From assembly GCA_947311095.1 (NCBI GenBank), contig CAMZKF010000327.1:1-33495 (forward strand): 33,495 nt of DNA, given 5' to 3'. Position 1 is the stretch's first letter, and each line of letters starts with the position of its first letter. The notes below the pieces were generated by a model. It saw only the letters and a list, made by a program, of their open reading frames with translations. It did no database searches and was not told the DNA's origin. The translations under genes and the position numbers were made by a program. Below are positions 24,839-32,066 of this stretch, piece after piece. This DNA comes from an uncultured Flavobacteriales bacterium (lineage in GTDB: Bacteria; Bacteroidota; Bacteroidia; Flavobacteriales_D; Parvicellaceae).

Positions 24839-25252
24839 ATGTATCCACCAGAACTAATCGCTCCAATGAAAGAAGAGCTAATCAACGCAGGATATACCGA
24901 TGTAACAACGGTAGAAGAAGTTGATAATTATTTAAACGCAGAAAAAGGAACTACTTTTGTCGTAATCAATTCCGTATGCGGTTGTGCTGCATCTAACGCA
25001 AGACCAGCTGCTCGTATTGCAAAAACAAACGAAAAAGTACCCGATAATTTTATTACAGTATTTGCAGGAGTCGATAAAGAAGCTGTAAACCAAGTAAGAA
25101 AATATTGTTTGCCTTATCCAGCGTCATCTCCAAGTATGGCTTTATTTAAAGACGGTCAATTAGTACATTTTGTAGAACGACACCACATAGAAGGACGTCC
25201 AGCAGAAATGATAGCAGAGAATATAGCAGCAGCTTTTGATGAGTTTTGCTAA
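24839..25252 (+). CDS. BrxA/BrxB-family bacilliredoxin (DUF1094)
   Basis: Thioredoxin-fold protein of 137 residues with the family's CGC motif (VINSVCGCAASNARPAA; C47, C49). The N-terminus MYPPELIAPMKEELINAGY and the FITVFAGVDKEAVNQVRKYCLPYPASSPSMALFKDG stretch are characteristic. In Bacillus, BrxA/B remove bacillithiol from protein thiols. Members occur widely in Bacteroidota, where the thiol partner is less clear. It is a single-gene unit with its own promoter and a strong terminator, next to the FNR/ferredoxin and TlpA-like genes. Confidence 0.92.
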   Translation: MYPPELIAPMKEELINAGYTDVTTVEEVDNYLNAEKGTTFVVINSVCGCAASNARPAARIAKTNEKVPDNFITVFAGVDKEAVNQVRKYCLPYPASSPSMALFKDGQLVHFVERHHIEGRPAEMIAENIAAAFDEFC

Positions 25253-25266
25253 AATTATTAATTATT

Positions 25267-25301
25267 AAAAAAAGGAAGTAATATTATTACTTCCTTTTTT
25301 T
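25267..25301 (+). terminator. Rho-independent terminator after the bacilliredoxin gene
   Basis: Perfect 9-bp stem GGAAGTAAT / ATTACTTCC with ATT loop, A7 on the left extending the stem into the T7 on the right, 14 nt past the stop codon. Confidence 0.9.
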
Positions 25302-25559
25302 GTGTTTATTTTTACGGTGTAATTACTTTATTTTAAACGTGTTACGTCATCTAGCTTAAAGTAATTCAGAAACTAGTGTGAATATCATTTATAGATAGCT
25401 ATTGCCTCTAAACAAAAATAAATAAATATTTGTATTGTAATTGAACTATTGCATCAATCGAAGTTCTAAATTTTGACTGATACTGGTTTTAATTTTAAAT
25501 TAAAAATCTTATTGATTTCTTAATCTAAAAAAGAAAAACGGAACATAACCATTGTGAAG

Positions 25560-25617
25560 TTTTAATTTTAAATAAGGGTAACAAAAAAGGTTTTAATACG
25601 GTTATTTAAAATTAGAA
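25560..25617. repeat. AT-only inverted repeat in a 425-nt gap
   Basis: TTTTAATTTTAAATAA (25560-25575) pairs with TTATTTAAAATTAGAA (25602-25617): 16 pairs with one G-T wobble, around a 26-nt loop. No T run follows on either strand, so it is not a standard terminator. It lies 60 nt before the Lon-domain gene. Apart from this and the terminator at 25267, I see nothing coding or structured in 25253-25677. Confidence 0.4.
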
Positions 25618-25677
25618 AAAGTACAATCATTTTTAGTTCTATTGTTTTTATTGTAAATATTCAAATCTGCTATACTT

Positions 25678-26265
25678 ATGAATGGAAATTATAATATAAT
25701 GGGAATGTTTCCGTTGCGCTTGTTTTTGTTGCATCAAGAACGAACAACACTACATGTTAACGAACCAAAATTTTTACAGTTAATAAACGACTGTGTTGAA
25801 AACGAATCTTATTTTGGAATACCTTTCCAATCTAAAACTAAGTTTCACGAACACGGTTCTATTGTTAAAATAGTCGCAATTGTAAAAAAATATAACAACG
25901 GAGAATTAGACGTGTTAGTAGAATGTGTGCAAAACTTTAAATTAGTTTCGTTTGAAGCCAAAAAAGAAAATCGATTGTATCCTAGCGGAGTAGTTCAATT
26001 TTTAAACCCATTAGCCATTGAACATAACGATAAATTAATAGAATGTGCATTAGATTACAATAAACTTTTGTTTAGTCAAAGCGAAGATGAAGATTTGGAT
26101 ATTGGAAAAGTAATTAGCCTATTGAGCTTAAAAGACGAAGAAAAACTTAAGCTATTTAGATATAATCCCTTAAAACAAATTCAATTTCTTATTCACAAAT
26201 TAAAGTACATGTCTATTTTAGTTCATAAAGAAAAACTAGTAGAGCACCAGTATCATCTAAATTAG
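25678..26265 (+). CDS. Lon substrate-binding (LON-NTD) domain protein
   Basis: A 195-residue stand-alone Lon N-terminal-type domain without ATPase or protease parts. It opens with MGMFPLRLFLLHQERTTLHVNEPKFLQLINDC and continues with SYFGIPFQSKTKFHEHGSIVKIVAIVKKYNNGELDVLVECVQNFKLVSF, the usual beta-rich pattern, then a helical half. Such proteins are common in bacteria and their role is unclear; binding of a substrate or adaptor is an inference. The start could also be the internal ATG at residue 8, directly before GMFPL, which is where many family members begin. Confidence 0.82.
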   Translation: MNGNYNIMGMFPLRLFLLHQERTTLHVNEPKFLQLINDCVENESYFGIPFQSKTKFHEHGSIVKIVAIVKKYNNGELDVLVECVQNFKLVSFEAKKENRLYPSGVVQFLNPLAIEHNDKLIECALDYNKLLFSQSEDEDLDIGKVISLLSLKDEEKLKLFRYNPLKQIQFLIHKLKYMSILVHKEKLVEHQYHLN

Positions 26266-26326
26266 AACATTAGGCATTAAAATTGCTTGCAAGTATTGAT
26301 GTAAGTAGAAAGAAGCAGACAAACAA

Positions 26327-27217
26327 GTGAAATTTTTTATAACTATATTTTTATTAATTCCTATTTTCGGAAAAGCCCAATTGTTAGACAATAGGAAATG
26401 CAATGTTTTTTCAGATGACAATTTTTTTTATTCTAATTTCATAAAAAAAAATCACATAAAAAAAATTACAGGAGTTATATCTACAAAAAAAAACCTGCAA
26501 GTAATAGAGCAAAGAAACTTAGTCAATACTTATCTGTTTGACAAACAAGGACGGTTAGAAAAACAATATAGATCATTTAACTATTCAAATAAAAAAGACA
26601 CTACTTTTTTTAAGTATATTTATAATTCAGACAATAAAATTGTAACCAAGAGAACAAATGATAGTTATGGTTTTTTTTCTGATAATTTCGACTATAATAC
26701 AGAAGGATTAGTAACAAGAAAATCTTATTGTAGAGACGAAAATATAGGTAAGGATAAAAATAATTTCAAATTAGGAAAACAACACGTTATTGTAGAAGAA
26801 ACTTTTTCACATCAAAAAACAGACTCTACCGAAAGCACAATAACATACAATACACACGGCAAAAAATATCAAGTATTTACAACCTTTTTTAACGAAGAAG
26901 GATTCATTACCAAGGAAGAAAAAAAACTAACAATCAATAAAAAGAAAAGCATAATAACTTATAGCTACAACGACAAAGGTTTGGTAAGCGAAAAAACAGT
27001 TTATCCCAATTATAATAAAAAAGAAAACAAGCAACAAAAATTTGAATACGACGAATTTGGAAACCTAACCTACGCCGATGAATATATTAACGGAAAGCAT
27101 ATTACGCATAAAGAAATTATTTACAATAAATCAACCTTTCTTATAAAAGCTCTACTAATACAAGATATAGAAACCAATTATATAAAAATTATAAAATATA
27201 AATACGAATATTGGTAA
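26327..27217 (+). CDS. Secreted protein with YD/RHS-like repeats
   Basis: Function not recognised. A GTG start gives a signal peptide MKFFITIFLLIPIFGKAQ. The mature 278 residues contain at least five degenerate repeats of the form Y-x-[ND]-x-x-G-x-[IL]-x-x: LFDKQGRLEKQY, DYNTEGLVTRKSY, FFNEEGFITKEE, SYNDKGLVSEKT and EYDEFGNLTYAD. These resemble the YD repeats of RHS-like beta-cage proteins but the protein is far too short for a toxin cage. Similar small repeat proteins are frequent in Flavobacteriia as uncharacterised exports. It stands alone, 61 nt after the Lon-domain gene. Confidence 0.75.
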   Translation: MKFFITIFLLIPIFGKAQLLDNRKCNVFSDDNFFYSNFIKKNHIKKITGVISTKKNLQVIEQRNLVNTYLFDKQGRLEKQYRSFNYSNKKDTTFFKYIYNSDNKIVTKRTNDSYGFFSDNFDYNTEGLVTRKSYCRDENIGKDKNNFKLGKQHVIVEETFSHQKTDSTESTITYNTHGKKYQVFTTFFNEEGFITKEEKKLTINKKKSIITYSYNDKGLVSEKTVYPNYNKKENKQQKFEYDEFGNLTYADEYINGKHITHKEIIYNKSTFLIKALLIQDIETNYIKIIKYKYEYW

Positions 27218-27257
27218 AATAAGGGATTATATTATTTTTTAAGCAAATTATTTTAAA

Positions 27258-27265
27258 TAGATTTG
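27258..27265 (+). promoter_or_regulatory. Promoter -7 box of the ferritin gene
   Basis: TAGATTTG is an exact TAnnTTTG match 19 nt before the ATG at 27285, with a T-run at the -33 position. Confidence 0.5.
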
Positions 27266-27284
27266 TTGGAATAAAAGAAAAACT

Positions 27285-27800
27285 ATGTTAAAAGATAAAA
27301 TACAAAAAGCATTAAATACGCAAATAGAGCTAGAAGCCTCATCATCTCAGTTTTATTTAGCAATGGCATCTTGGTCAGAAACAATTGGACTTACAGGTAC
27401 AGCTTCCTTTTTGTATAAACACAGCGACGAAGAACGGTTTCATATGTTGAAATTAATTCGATTTGTTAACGAAAGAGGAGGGCAAGCATTAATTCCTCAA
27501 ATTAGTCGTCCACCTGCAACATTCGATTCGTTAGAAAACATATTTAAATTACTTTTAGAACATGAGCTAAATGTAACCGATAGTATTAATAATATTGTGG
27601 ACTTATGTCTACAAGAAAAAGATTATACAACTTATAATTTTATGCAATGGTATGTTTCAGAACAATTAGAAGAAGAAGCTTTAGCACGAACAATATTAGA
27701 TAAGTTAAAGTTAATAGGAGCCGATAAAGGAGGTTTATACATGTTTGACCGAGATTTAGAAACAATGGCAGCTAACTTAACAATCGATTCCGTTAAATAA
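27285..27800 (+). CDS. ftnA: Non-heme ferritin
   Basis: Iron-storage 24-mer subunit, 171 residues, a four-helix bundle. The ferroxidase residues fall at the same numbers as in E. coli FtnA: E17, Y24, E50, H53 (EERFHML), E94, Q127 and E130 (SEQLEEE). There is no heme-binding Met pattern of bacterioferritin. It oxidises Fe(II) and stores it as mineral in the cytoplasm. The downstream small Lys-rich gene is in the same reading frame, starting right after the TAA stop. I see no obvious iron-responsive operator. Confidence 0.95.
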   Translation: MLKDKIQKALNTQIELEASSSQFYLAMASWSETIGLTGTASFLYKHSDEERFHMLKLIRFVNERGGQALIPQISRPPATFDSLENIFKLLLEHELNVTDSINNIVDLCLQEKDYTTYNFMQWYVSEQLEEEALARTILDKLKLIGADKGGLYMFDRDLETMAANLTIDSVK

Positions 27801-27806
27801 ACAATT

Positions 27807-28244
27807 ATCAAAAAAATAGTACTCATATTACTTTTACTCTTAGTAGGAGGAGTTGCAAACGAAAGTTATGGTCAATATAGAGATGGCTCGTCAAAGAAAA
27901 AAAAGAAGAAAAAAAGAAAACCTCTTTTTAGAAAGAGTTCTAGTCATACAAAAACAAGTGTAAATCCATTTTCAGGAAAGAAACAAAAAAATTATAGAAC
28001 CAACATTAACGATAGTCCGTTTGCGACTAAATCAAAAGGAAAGAAAAAAAGAAAAAAAACACCAAGGAAATCAGAACCTAACAATAAACCCAGGTTTTCG
28101 AATAAAAAACCTAAAAAAACAAAGTTAGGAGGGAAAACAAAATCGAGGTATTAGTAAATTGGACTAGTTTTTGTTTTACTATTCTAAAAAAAATATACTG
28201 TTTTGTATTTTTTTTGTATCTTGCATCTCATAATTATTATTTAA
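27807..28244 (+). CDS. Small secreted Lys-rich protein, non-standard start (ATC)
   Basis: Absent from the ORF track because it has no ATG, GTG or TTG. Directly after the ferritin TAA, in the same frame, the sequence reads ACA ATT ATC AAA AAA ATA GTA CTC, then LLLLLVGGVANESYGQ, which is a normal Bacteroidota signal peptide if ATC stands where ATG is expected. The mature part is very basic (SSKKKKKKKRKPLFRK, later KSKGKKKRKKTPRK). The frame stays open to TAA 28242-28244, just before the YfiR-like gene. The last ~33 codons look non-coding, and a one-base-shorter A run at ~28139-28143 would end the protein at TAG 28153-28155. It may be a decayed gene or carry sequence errors. Function unknown. 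Confidence 0.5.
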
Positions 28245-28775
28245 TTGAAAAAAATACTTTACATATTATTGGTTTTTCTACTTAGTTGCTTGTCAGTTTT
28301 TAGTCAAAACGATGCTGCGTCAAAAGCTAATAATAAAATTAAAGGTATATACGTTTATCAGTTTGCTAAGAATGTAGATTGGCCACAAAAATATAAAAAA
28401 GGAAATTTCGAAATCGCAGTATTAGGAGATAAGGAACTCTATAAACAGTTAGAAAGTGCATATTCAGGACGAAATATAGGAAGTCAACCCATCTCAGTTA
28501 TTTTTTATGAAAGAATAGCAGATGTAAAAATACCTCATTTATTGTATGTATCACCTTATAATAAAAAAACAGCAATAGCTTTAGCAAAAAAACTAAAAAA
28601 CGATAAAACGCTAGTAATAGGAGAGGATAAAGGGTTACTTCAAAATGGAATTATCATAAATTTTGTAGCTAAGAACAATAAGTTAGCTTTTGAAGTTAGT
28701 GAGCTAAATGCTCGAAAAAAAGAATTAATAATTAGTCAAACTTTAGCTAAATTAGCAATCGTAGTTATTTCATAA
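28245..28775 (+). CDS. YfiR/DUF4154-like periplasmic protein
   Basis: A TTG start gives signal peptide MKKILYILLVFLLSCLSVFSQ, then a ~150-residue domain. The pattern KIKGIYVYQFAKNVDWPQKYKKGNFEIAVLGDKELYKQLE, HLLYVSPYNKKTAIALAKKL, TLVIGEDKGLLQNGIIINFVAKNNKLAFEVS matches YfiR. In Pseudomonas YfiR is a periplasmic inhibitor of the HAMP-GGDEF protein YfiN. Here the operon partner with HAMP is a PP2C phosphatase (29721), so control of that protein from the periplasm is a plausible inference. The protein has no Cys in its mature part, unlike Pseudomonas YfiR. The TPR gene follows after 2 nt. Confidence 0.83.
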   Translation: MKKILYILLVFLLSCLSVFSQNDAASKANNKIKGIYVYQFAKNVDWPQKYKKGNFEIAVLGDKELYKQLESAYSGRNIGSQPISVIFYERIADVKIPHLLYVSPYNKKTAIALAKKLKNDKTLVIGEDKGLLQNGIIINFVAKNNKLAFEVSELNARKKELIISQTLAKLAIVVIS

Positions 28776-28777
28776 AT

Positions 28778-29707
28778 ATGAAGAAAGAAATTTATATATT
28801 TCTATTTGTTTTAGTTAGTTTTACTAGCTGGTCTTCTTATGCGCAAACATATAATAAATACTGTGCTTATGCCGATTATGCTAATACAGCTTACGAAAGA
28901 AATCAAGTAGAGTCAGCCATTGCTTTAATGGATTCAGCTATTAAAAAATGTCCCGTACAAGCAGACAATGTAGTTAATTGGTTCAATTACGCACTGTTTA
29001 ATAAACAAATGTCAAAAAAAAATAATAGCCTTCAATACAGAGAAAAAACATTCTATTCAATATTAAAAGCAAGAGAGTTAGATACAGATAATGAATTTGA
29101 ATCAAATATAAATAAAGTAATTAAAAGCATTGCTATAGCTTATAAAAACGATGCGATTAAAGGCTTGGCAGATACATCTTCCAATTTTTCAGGAGCAATA
29201 AATAATTATCAAAAATACAAAGAAATTTTAATCGAATCGAATCCAAATTATGTTTTCACACAAGACGACATTAGATTTTACAATGTATTGGCAGAGCGAA
29301 ACTTAATTAAGTATAAAAACAATGAAAATTTATATAAAAATTACTTAGACTCTACTATTCTTTGTTACAAAAGAGTTATAGGACTAGATAGTAGCAAGGT
29401 AGATGCTTACTTAGATTTGGCAATTGTATATTTTAACGAGGCCATTGTTTTAGTTAATAAATTAGAAGTAGATGCTGATATTGAAGAGTTAATGAAAGTA
29501 GATGAAAAAAAAGCTGAATTAGCATTGTTAAGTATTCCTTTATTAAAAAGAGTGTTAGAATTAGAACCAAACAATTCAAAAGCAATTTATAGTTTGTCAG
29601 CTTGTTATAAATTAATATCAAACGAAGAAGAACATTTAAAATATTTAGAACTACTAAAGGAAGTTGATATTGATTATTATAACGATGTTTTTACCATAGA
29701 ACCTTAA
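28778..29707 (+). CDS. Periplasmic TPR-like protein
   Basis: Signal peptide MKKEIYIFLFVLVSFTSWSSYAQ is followed by helical repeats. Recognisable TPR-like units are ADYANTAYERNQVESAIALMDSAIKKCP (~33-60), the SKVDAYLDLAIVYFNEAIVLVNKLE region (~206-230) and SIPLLKRVLELEPNNSKAIYSLSACYKLI (~252-282). It probably acts as a protein-protein scaffold in the periplasm. It sits between the YfiR-like gene (2 nt upstream) and the HAMP-phosphatase gene (13 nt downstream), so it is likely part of the same signalling unit. Exact family not recognised. Confidence 0.78.
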   Translation: MKKEIYIFLFVLVSFTSWSSYAQTYNKYCAYADYANTAYERNQVESAIALMDSAIKKCPVQADNVVNWFNYALFNKQMSKKNNSLQYREKTFYSILKARELDTDNEFESNINKVIKSIAIAYKNDAIKGLADTSSNFSGAINNYQKYKEILIESNPNYVFTQDDIRFYNVLAERNLIKYKNNENLYKNYLDSTILCYKRVIGLDSSKVDAYLDLAIVYFNEAIVLVNKLEVDADIEELMKVDEKKAELALLSIPLLKRVLELEPNNSKAIYSLSACYKLISNEEEHLKYLELLKEVDIDYYNDVFTIEP

Positions 29708-29720
29708 TGTTGTTAAACAA

Positions 29721-31553
29721 ATGAGATTTACAGTAGGTAAAAAAATAGGTTTAGGTTTCTTGGTAATAGGTTTTTTATTGTTAACTGTTTTTGCTGTGAC
29801 CTTGTCTGTGGTGACAGAGGCAGAAAAGACAATGCAAACCAGTATAAATAATAACAAAAAATACATCGAAGTAGGTCAACCAACCGTAGATAAATTAATT
29901 GCCTTAAAATTCAATCTTAGCAACTCCTTAAAGTATATTCAACACATTACTTATCAGCAAACAAAGTCTAATGCAGAAGAACGAACAAATCTAAACACAT
30001 TATTAAGAGCTAGTATTCCAGGAGATTTAATATTTTTAGACAGTATAAAAAATCAATGGTCTGGAGCTAAGAAAAAGGAAAGTATTAATCTATTTAACTC
30101 AATTAAATCGGAGATAAAAAAAACAACAGAAGATTATTATTCAAAAATAGGAAATGTTCTAAAAGGATTTGAAGATTACGAAGGTTTAGAGGTTTTTGAA
30201 GCTCAAACAGATTATGAATTGAATATTAATCCAAGGTTTCAAACCATAATAAAAAATGTTGAAATTCTTCTTGTTATAAAAAATAAAGAATTAGAGGAGC
30301 AAAAAGAAAAAGGTTCAGCTTCTTTCGAGGCTACCAACATAAAATTTAATTTTTTATTTTGGGGTATATTAATAGCGGGGACAGTACTTATAATCGGAAC
30401 GTTAATTATAGCAACTTTTACTACAATAAGTATTACAACGCCAGTTCAAGAGTTGAAAACATTTTTAATTGATTTGGGAAAAGGAATTATTCCAGAAAAA
30501 CATATAAAGCCAAGCAACGATGAAATAGGAGAAATGGCGGTAGCAATGAATAATTTGGTTGATGGACTAGAAAGAACAACCACTTTTGCAAATGAAGTTG
30601 GTAAAAGTAATTTCAATTACCCTTACGAACCACTAAGCGACAAAGACACCCTAGGTCATGCACTACTTGTCATGAAAGACGAACTAGCTGAAAGCGAAAG
30701 AGAACTGGAGAAAAAAGTAGTAGAACGAACAAAAGAAGTTGTTTTACAGAAAGAAGAAATAGAACATCAAAGCGAAAAATTAGAAGAATTATATAAAGAC
30801 ATTACAGCTAGTATTCGTTACGCAAAGAGGCTACAAGATTCAATACTTCCTCAAGATAGATATATAAAAAAAATATTACCTAATTCATTTGTCTTATTTA
30901 AGCCCAAAGATATTGTAAGTGGAGATTTTTATTGGATACAAGAAATAGAAAATAAAGTTGTTTTTTCTGCTGTTGATTGTACAGGTCACGGAGTTCCTGG
31001 AGCATTTATGAGTTTGATAGGAGCAAATTCCTTAACTCGAATTGTGAGTGAAAATAAGGTCACTAAACCAGCTGTTATTTTAGACGAGCTAAACCGACTT
31101 TCCTCTGAAGCATTAAATAAATCGGAACAAGGGAACGAAGTGAGAGATGGAATGGACGCAGCATTGTGTACGCTCAACAAAGAAACATTAGTTTTGCAAT
31201 ATGCAGGAGCAAATAATCCTCTGTACCTTGTTAGAGGTAACGAAGTGATACAAATAAAAGCCGATAAATTTGCTATAGCAGGTTTTGTTCCCGATACAAA
31301 AAACTACACAAATCACGAGATTCAATTAGAAAAAGGAGATGTTATTTATCTGTTTTCAGATGGTTATGCCGATCAGTTTGGAGGAGAAAAAGGGAAGAAA
31401 TTTATGTATAAAAGATTTCGAAACTTGTTACTTCAAATTAAAGATAAAGCTCCTGCGGAACAAAAGCAGATATTGAATGAGACGCTTGAAGATTGGCGAG
31501 GTGTACACGAACAAGTTGACGATATACTCGTGATTGGGGTGCAAATTAAATAA
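29721..31553 (+). CDS. Membrane HAMP - SpoIIE-type PP2C phosphatase
   Basis: Sensor phosphatase of 610 residues. TM1 (~8-30) and TM2 (~210-234) enclose a ~180-residue helical periplasmic domain, probably a four-helix bundle sensor. A HAMP region follows (TTISITTPVQELKTFLIDLGKG, NDEIGEMAVAMNNLVDGLE), then a coiled coil (~325-360) and a SpoIIE/PP2C domain (~375-610). Phosphatase motifs are intact: SGDFYWI, VDCTGHGVPGAFMSLIG, RDGMDAALC, FSDGYADQFGGEKGKKF and VDDILVIGVQ. The catalytic half is closely similar to that at 2722-4818. It is third in an operon with YfiR-like and TPR proteins, which may set its activity. Confidence 0.9.
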   Translation: MRFTVGKKIGLGFLVIGFLLLTVFAVTLSVVTEAEKTMQTSINNNKKYIEVGQPTVDKLIALKFNLSNSLKYIQHITYQQTKSNAEERTNLNTLLRASIPGDLIFLDSIKNQWSGAKKKESINLFNSIKSEIKKTTEDYYSKIGNVLKGFEDYEGLEVFEAQTDYELNINPRFQTIIKNVEILLVIKNKELEEQKEKGSASFEATNIKFNFLFWGILIAGTVLIIGTLIIATFTTISITTPVQELKTFLIDLGKGIIPEKHIKPSNDEIGEMAVAMNNLVDGLERTTTFANEVGKSNFNYPYEPLSDKDTLGHALLVMKDELAESERELEKKVVERTKEVVLQKEEIEHQSEKLEELYKDITASIRYAKRLQDSILPQDRYIKKILPNSFVLFKPKDIVSGDFYWIQEIENKVVFSAVDCTGHGVPGAFMSLIGANSLTRIVSENKVTKPAVILDELNRLSSEALNKSEQGNEVRDGMDAALCTLNKETLVLQYAGANNPLYLVRGNEVIQIKADKFAIAGFVPDTKNYTNHEIQLEKGDVIYLFSDGYADQFGGEKGKKFMYKRFRNLLLQIKDKAPAEQKQILNETLEDWRGVHEQVDDILVIGVQIK

Positions 31554-31634
31554 GGTTCATAATACACCATAATTCGCTATTCAATAAAGCTAGGATAAAA
31601 TATTTTATTTATTTCTATTTCTTTACGTTTAAAA

Positions 31635-31682
31635 TTTTGTCAATCTGTCACAAATTACTGCCATTTTATTGGTCAAATTGTC
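31635..31682 (+). promoter_or_regulatory. Repeated TGTCA-type motifs upstream of groES
   Basis: Five related pentamers follow each other: TGTCA (31638), TGTCA (31646), TGCCA (31659), GGTCA (31671), TGTCG (31679), at intervals 8, 13, 12 and 8 nt. No CIRCE element is present. The symmetry suggests a binding array for a heat-shock regulator; this is inference. Confidence 0.4.
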
Positions 31683-31693
31683 GAATAATTTAT

Positions 31694-31709
31694 TTGGCAT
31701 AAAATCTGA
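31694..31709 (+). promoter_or_regulatory. Possible -24/-12-like groES promoter
   Basis: TTGGCATAAAATCTGA matches the sigma-54 layout TTGGCAC-N5-TTGC at the -24 half with the right spacing, but only TG of the -12 half fits. It lies 46 nt before the groES ATG. A housekeeping TAnnTTTG box is not evident here. Confidence 0.3.
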
Positions 31710-31755
31710 CTATTGTCGATTGTTAATATTAATAAATTAAAAACTAAAGATAAAA

Positions 31756-32028
31756 ATGGAAGTTAATGTAAAGCCATTGGCAGATAGAGTTCTTGTAGAA
31801 CCAGCTGCCGCTGAATCAAAAACAGCAGGAGGGATTATAATACCAGATGCCGCTAAAGAAAAACCAGCAAAAGGAATTGTATTAGCAACAGGAAGCGAAA
31901 AATTATCGTTTACTGTAAAAAAAGGAGATACAGTTATGTATGGTCAGTATAGTGGAACTGAAATAACGGTAGAAGGAAAAAAGTATTTAATTATTAAAGA
32001 AAGTGATATTTACGCAATTTTAGGGTAA
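31756..32028 (+). CDS. groES: Co-chaperonin GroES
   Basis: Ring-shaped lid of the GroEL chaperonin. The 90-residue protein has [42 protein letters not shown], with the GroES opening motif, mobile loop (~18-32) and a C-terminal [14 protein letters not shown]. It is slightly shorter than the ~95-residue norm, mostly in the central region, which is normal in this phylum. groEL follows after 74 nt, with a short palindrome between. Expression is probably stress-dependent through the motif array upstream. Confidence 0.97.
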   Translation: MEVNVKPLADRVLVEPAAAESKTAGGIIIPDAAKEKPAKGIVLATGSEKLSFTVKKGDTVMYGQYSGTEITVEGKKYLIIKESDIYAILG

Positions 32029-32031
32029 TAC

Positions 32032-32049
32032 CAAATTAATGTTAATTTG
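32032..32049. repeat. Perfect palindrome between groES and groEL
   Basis: CAAATTAA-TG-TTAATTTG is an 8+8 inverted repeat starting 4 nt past the groES stop. No T run follows. It could pause or process the transcript, or be chance in AT-rich DNA. Confidence 0.35.
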
Positions 32050-32066
32050 ATATAATTACGAATTAA

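Noticed and set aside
28200-28224. Promoter box TATCTTGC before the YfiR-like gene
   Set aside because: It does not match TAnnTTTG well and no -33 element is in register; the operon may be read from further upstream.
31635-31755. CIRCE (HrcA) operator at groES
   Set aside because: No TTAGCACTC-N9-GAGTGCTAA-like repeat is present.
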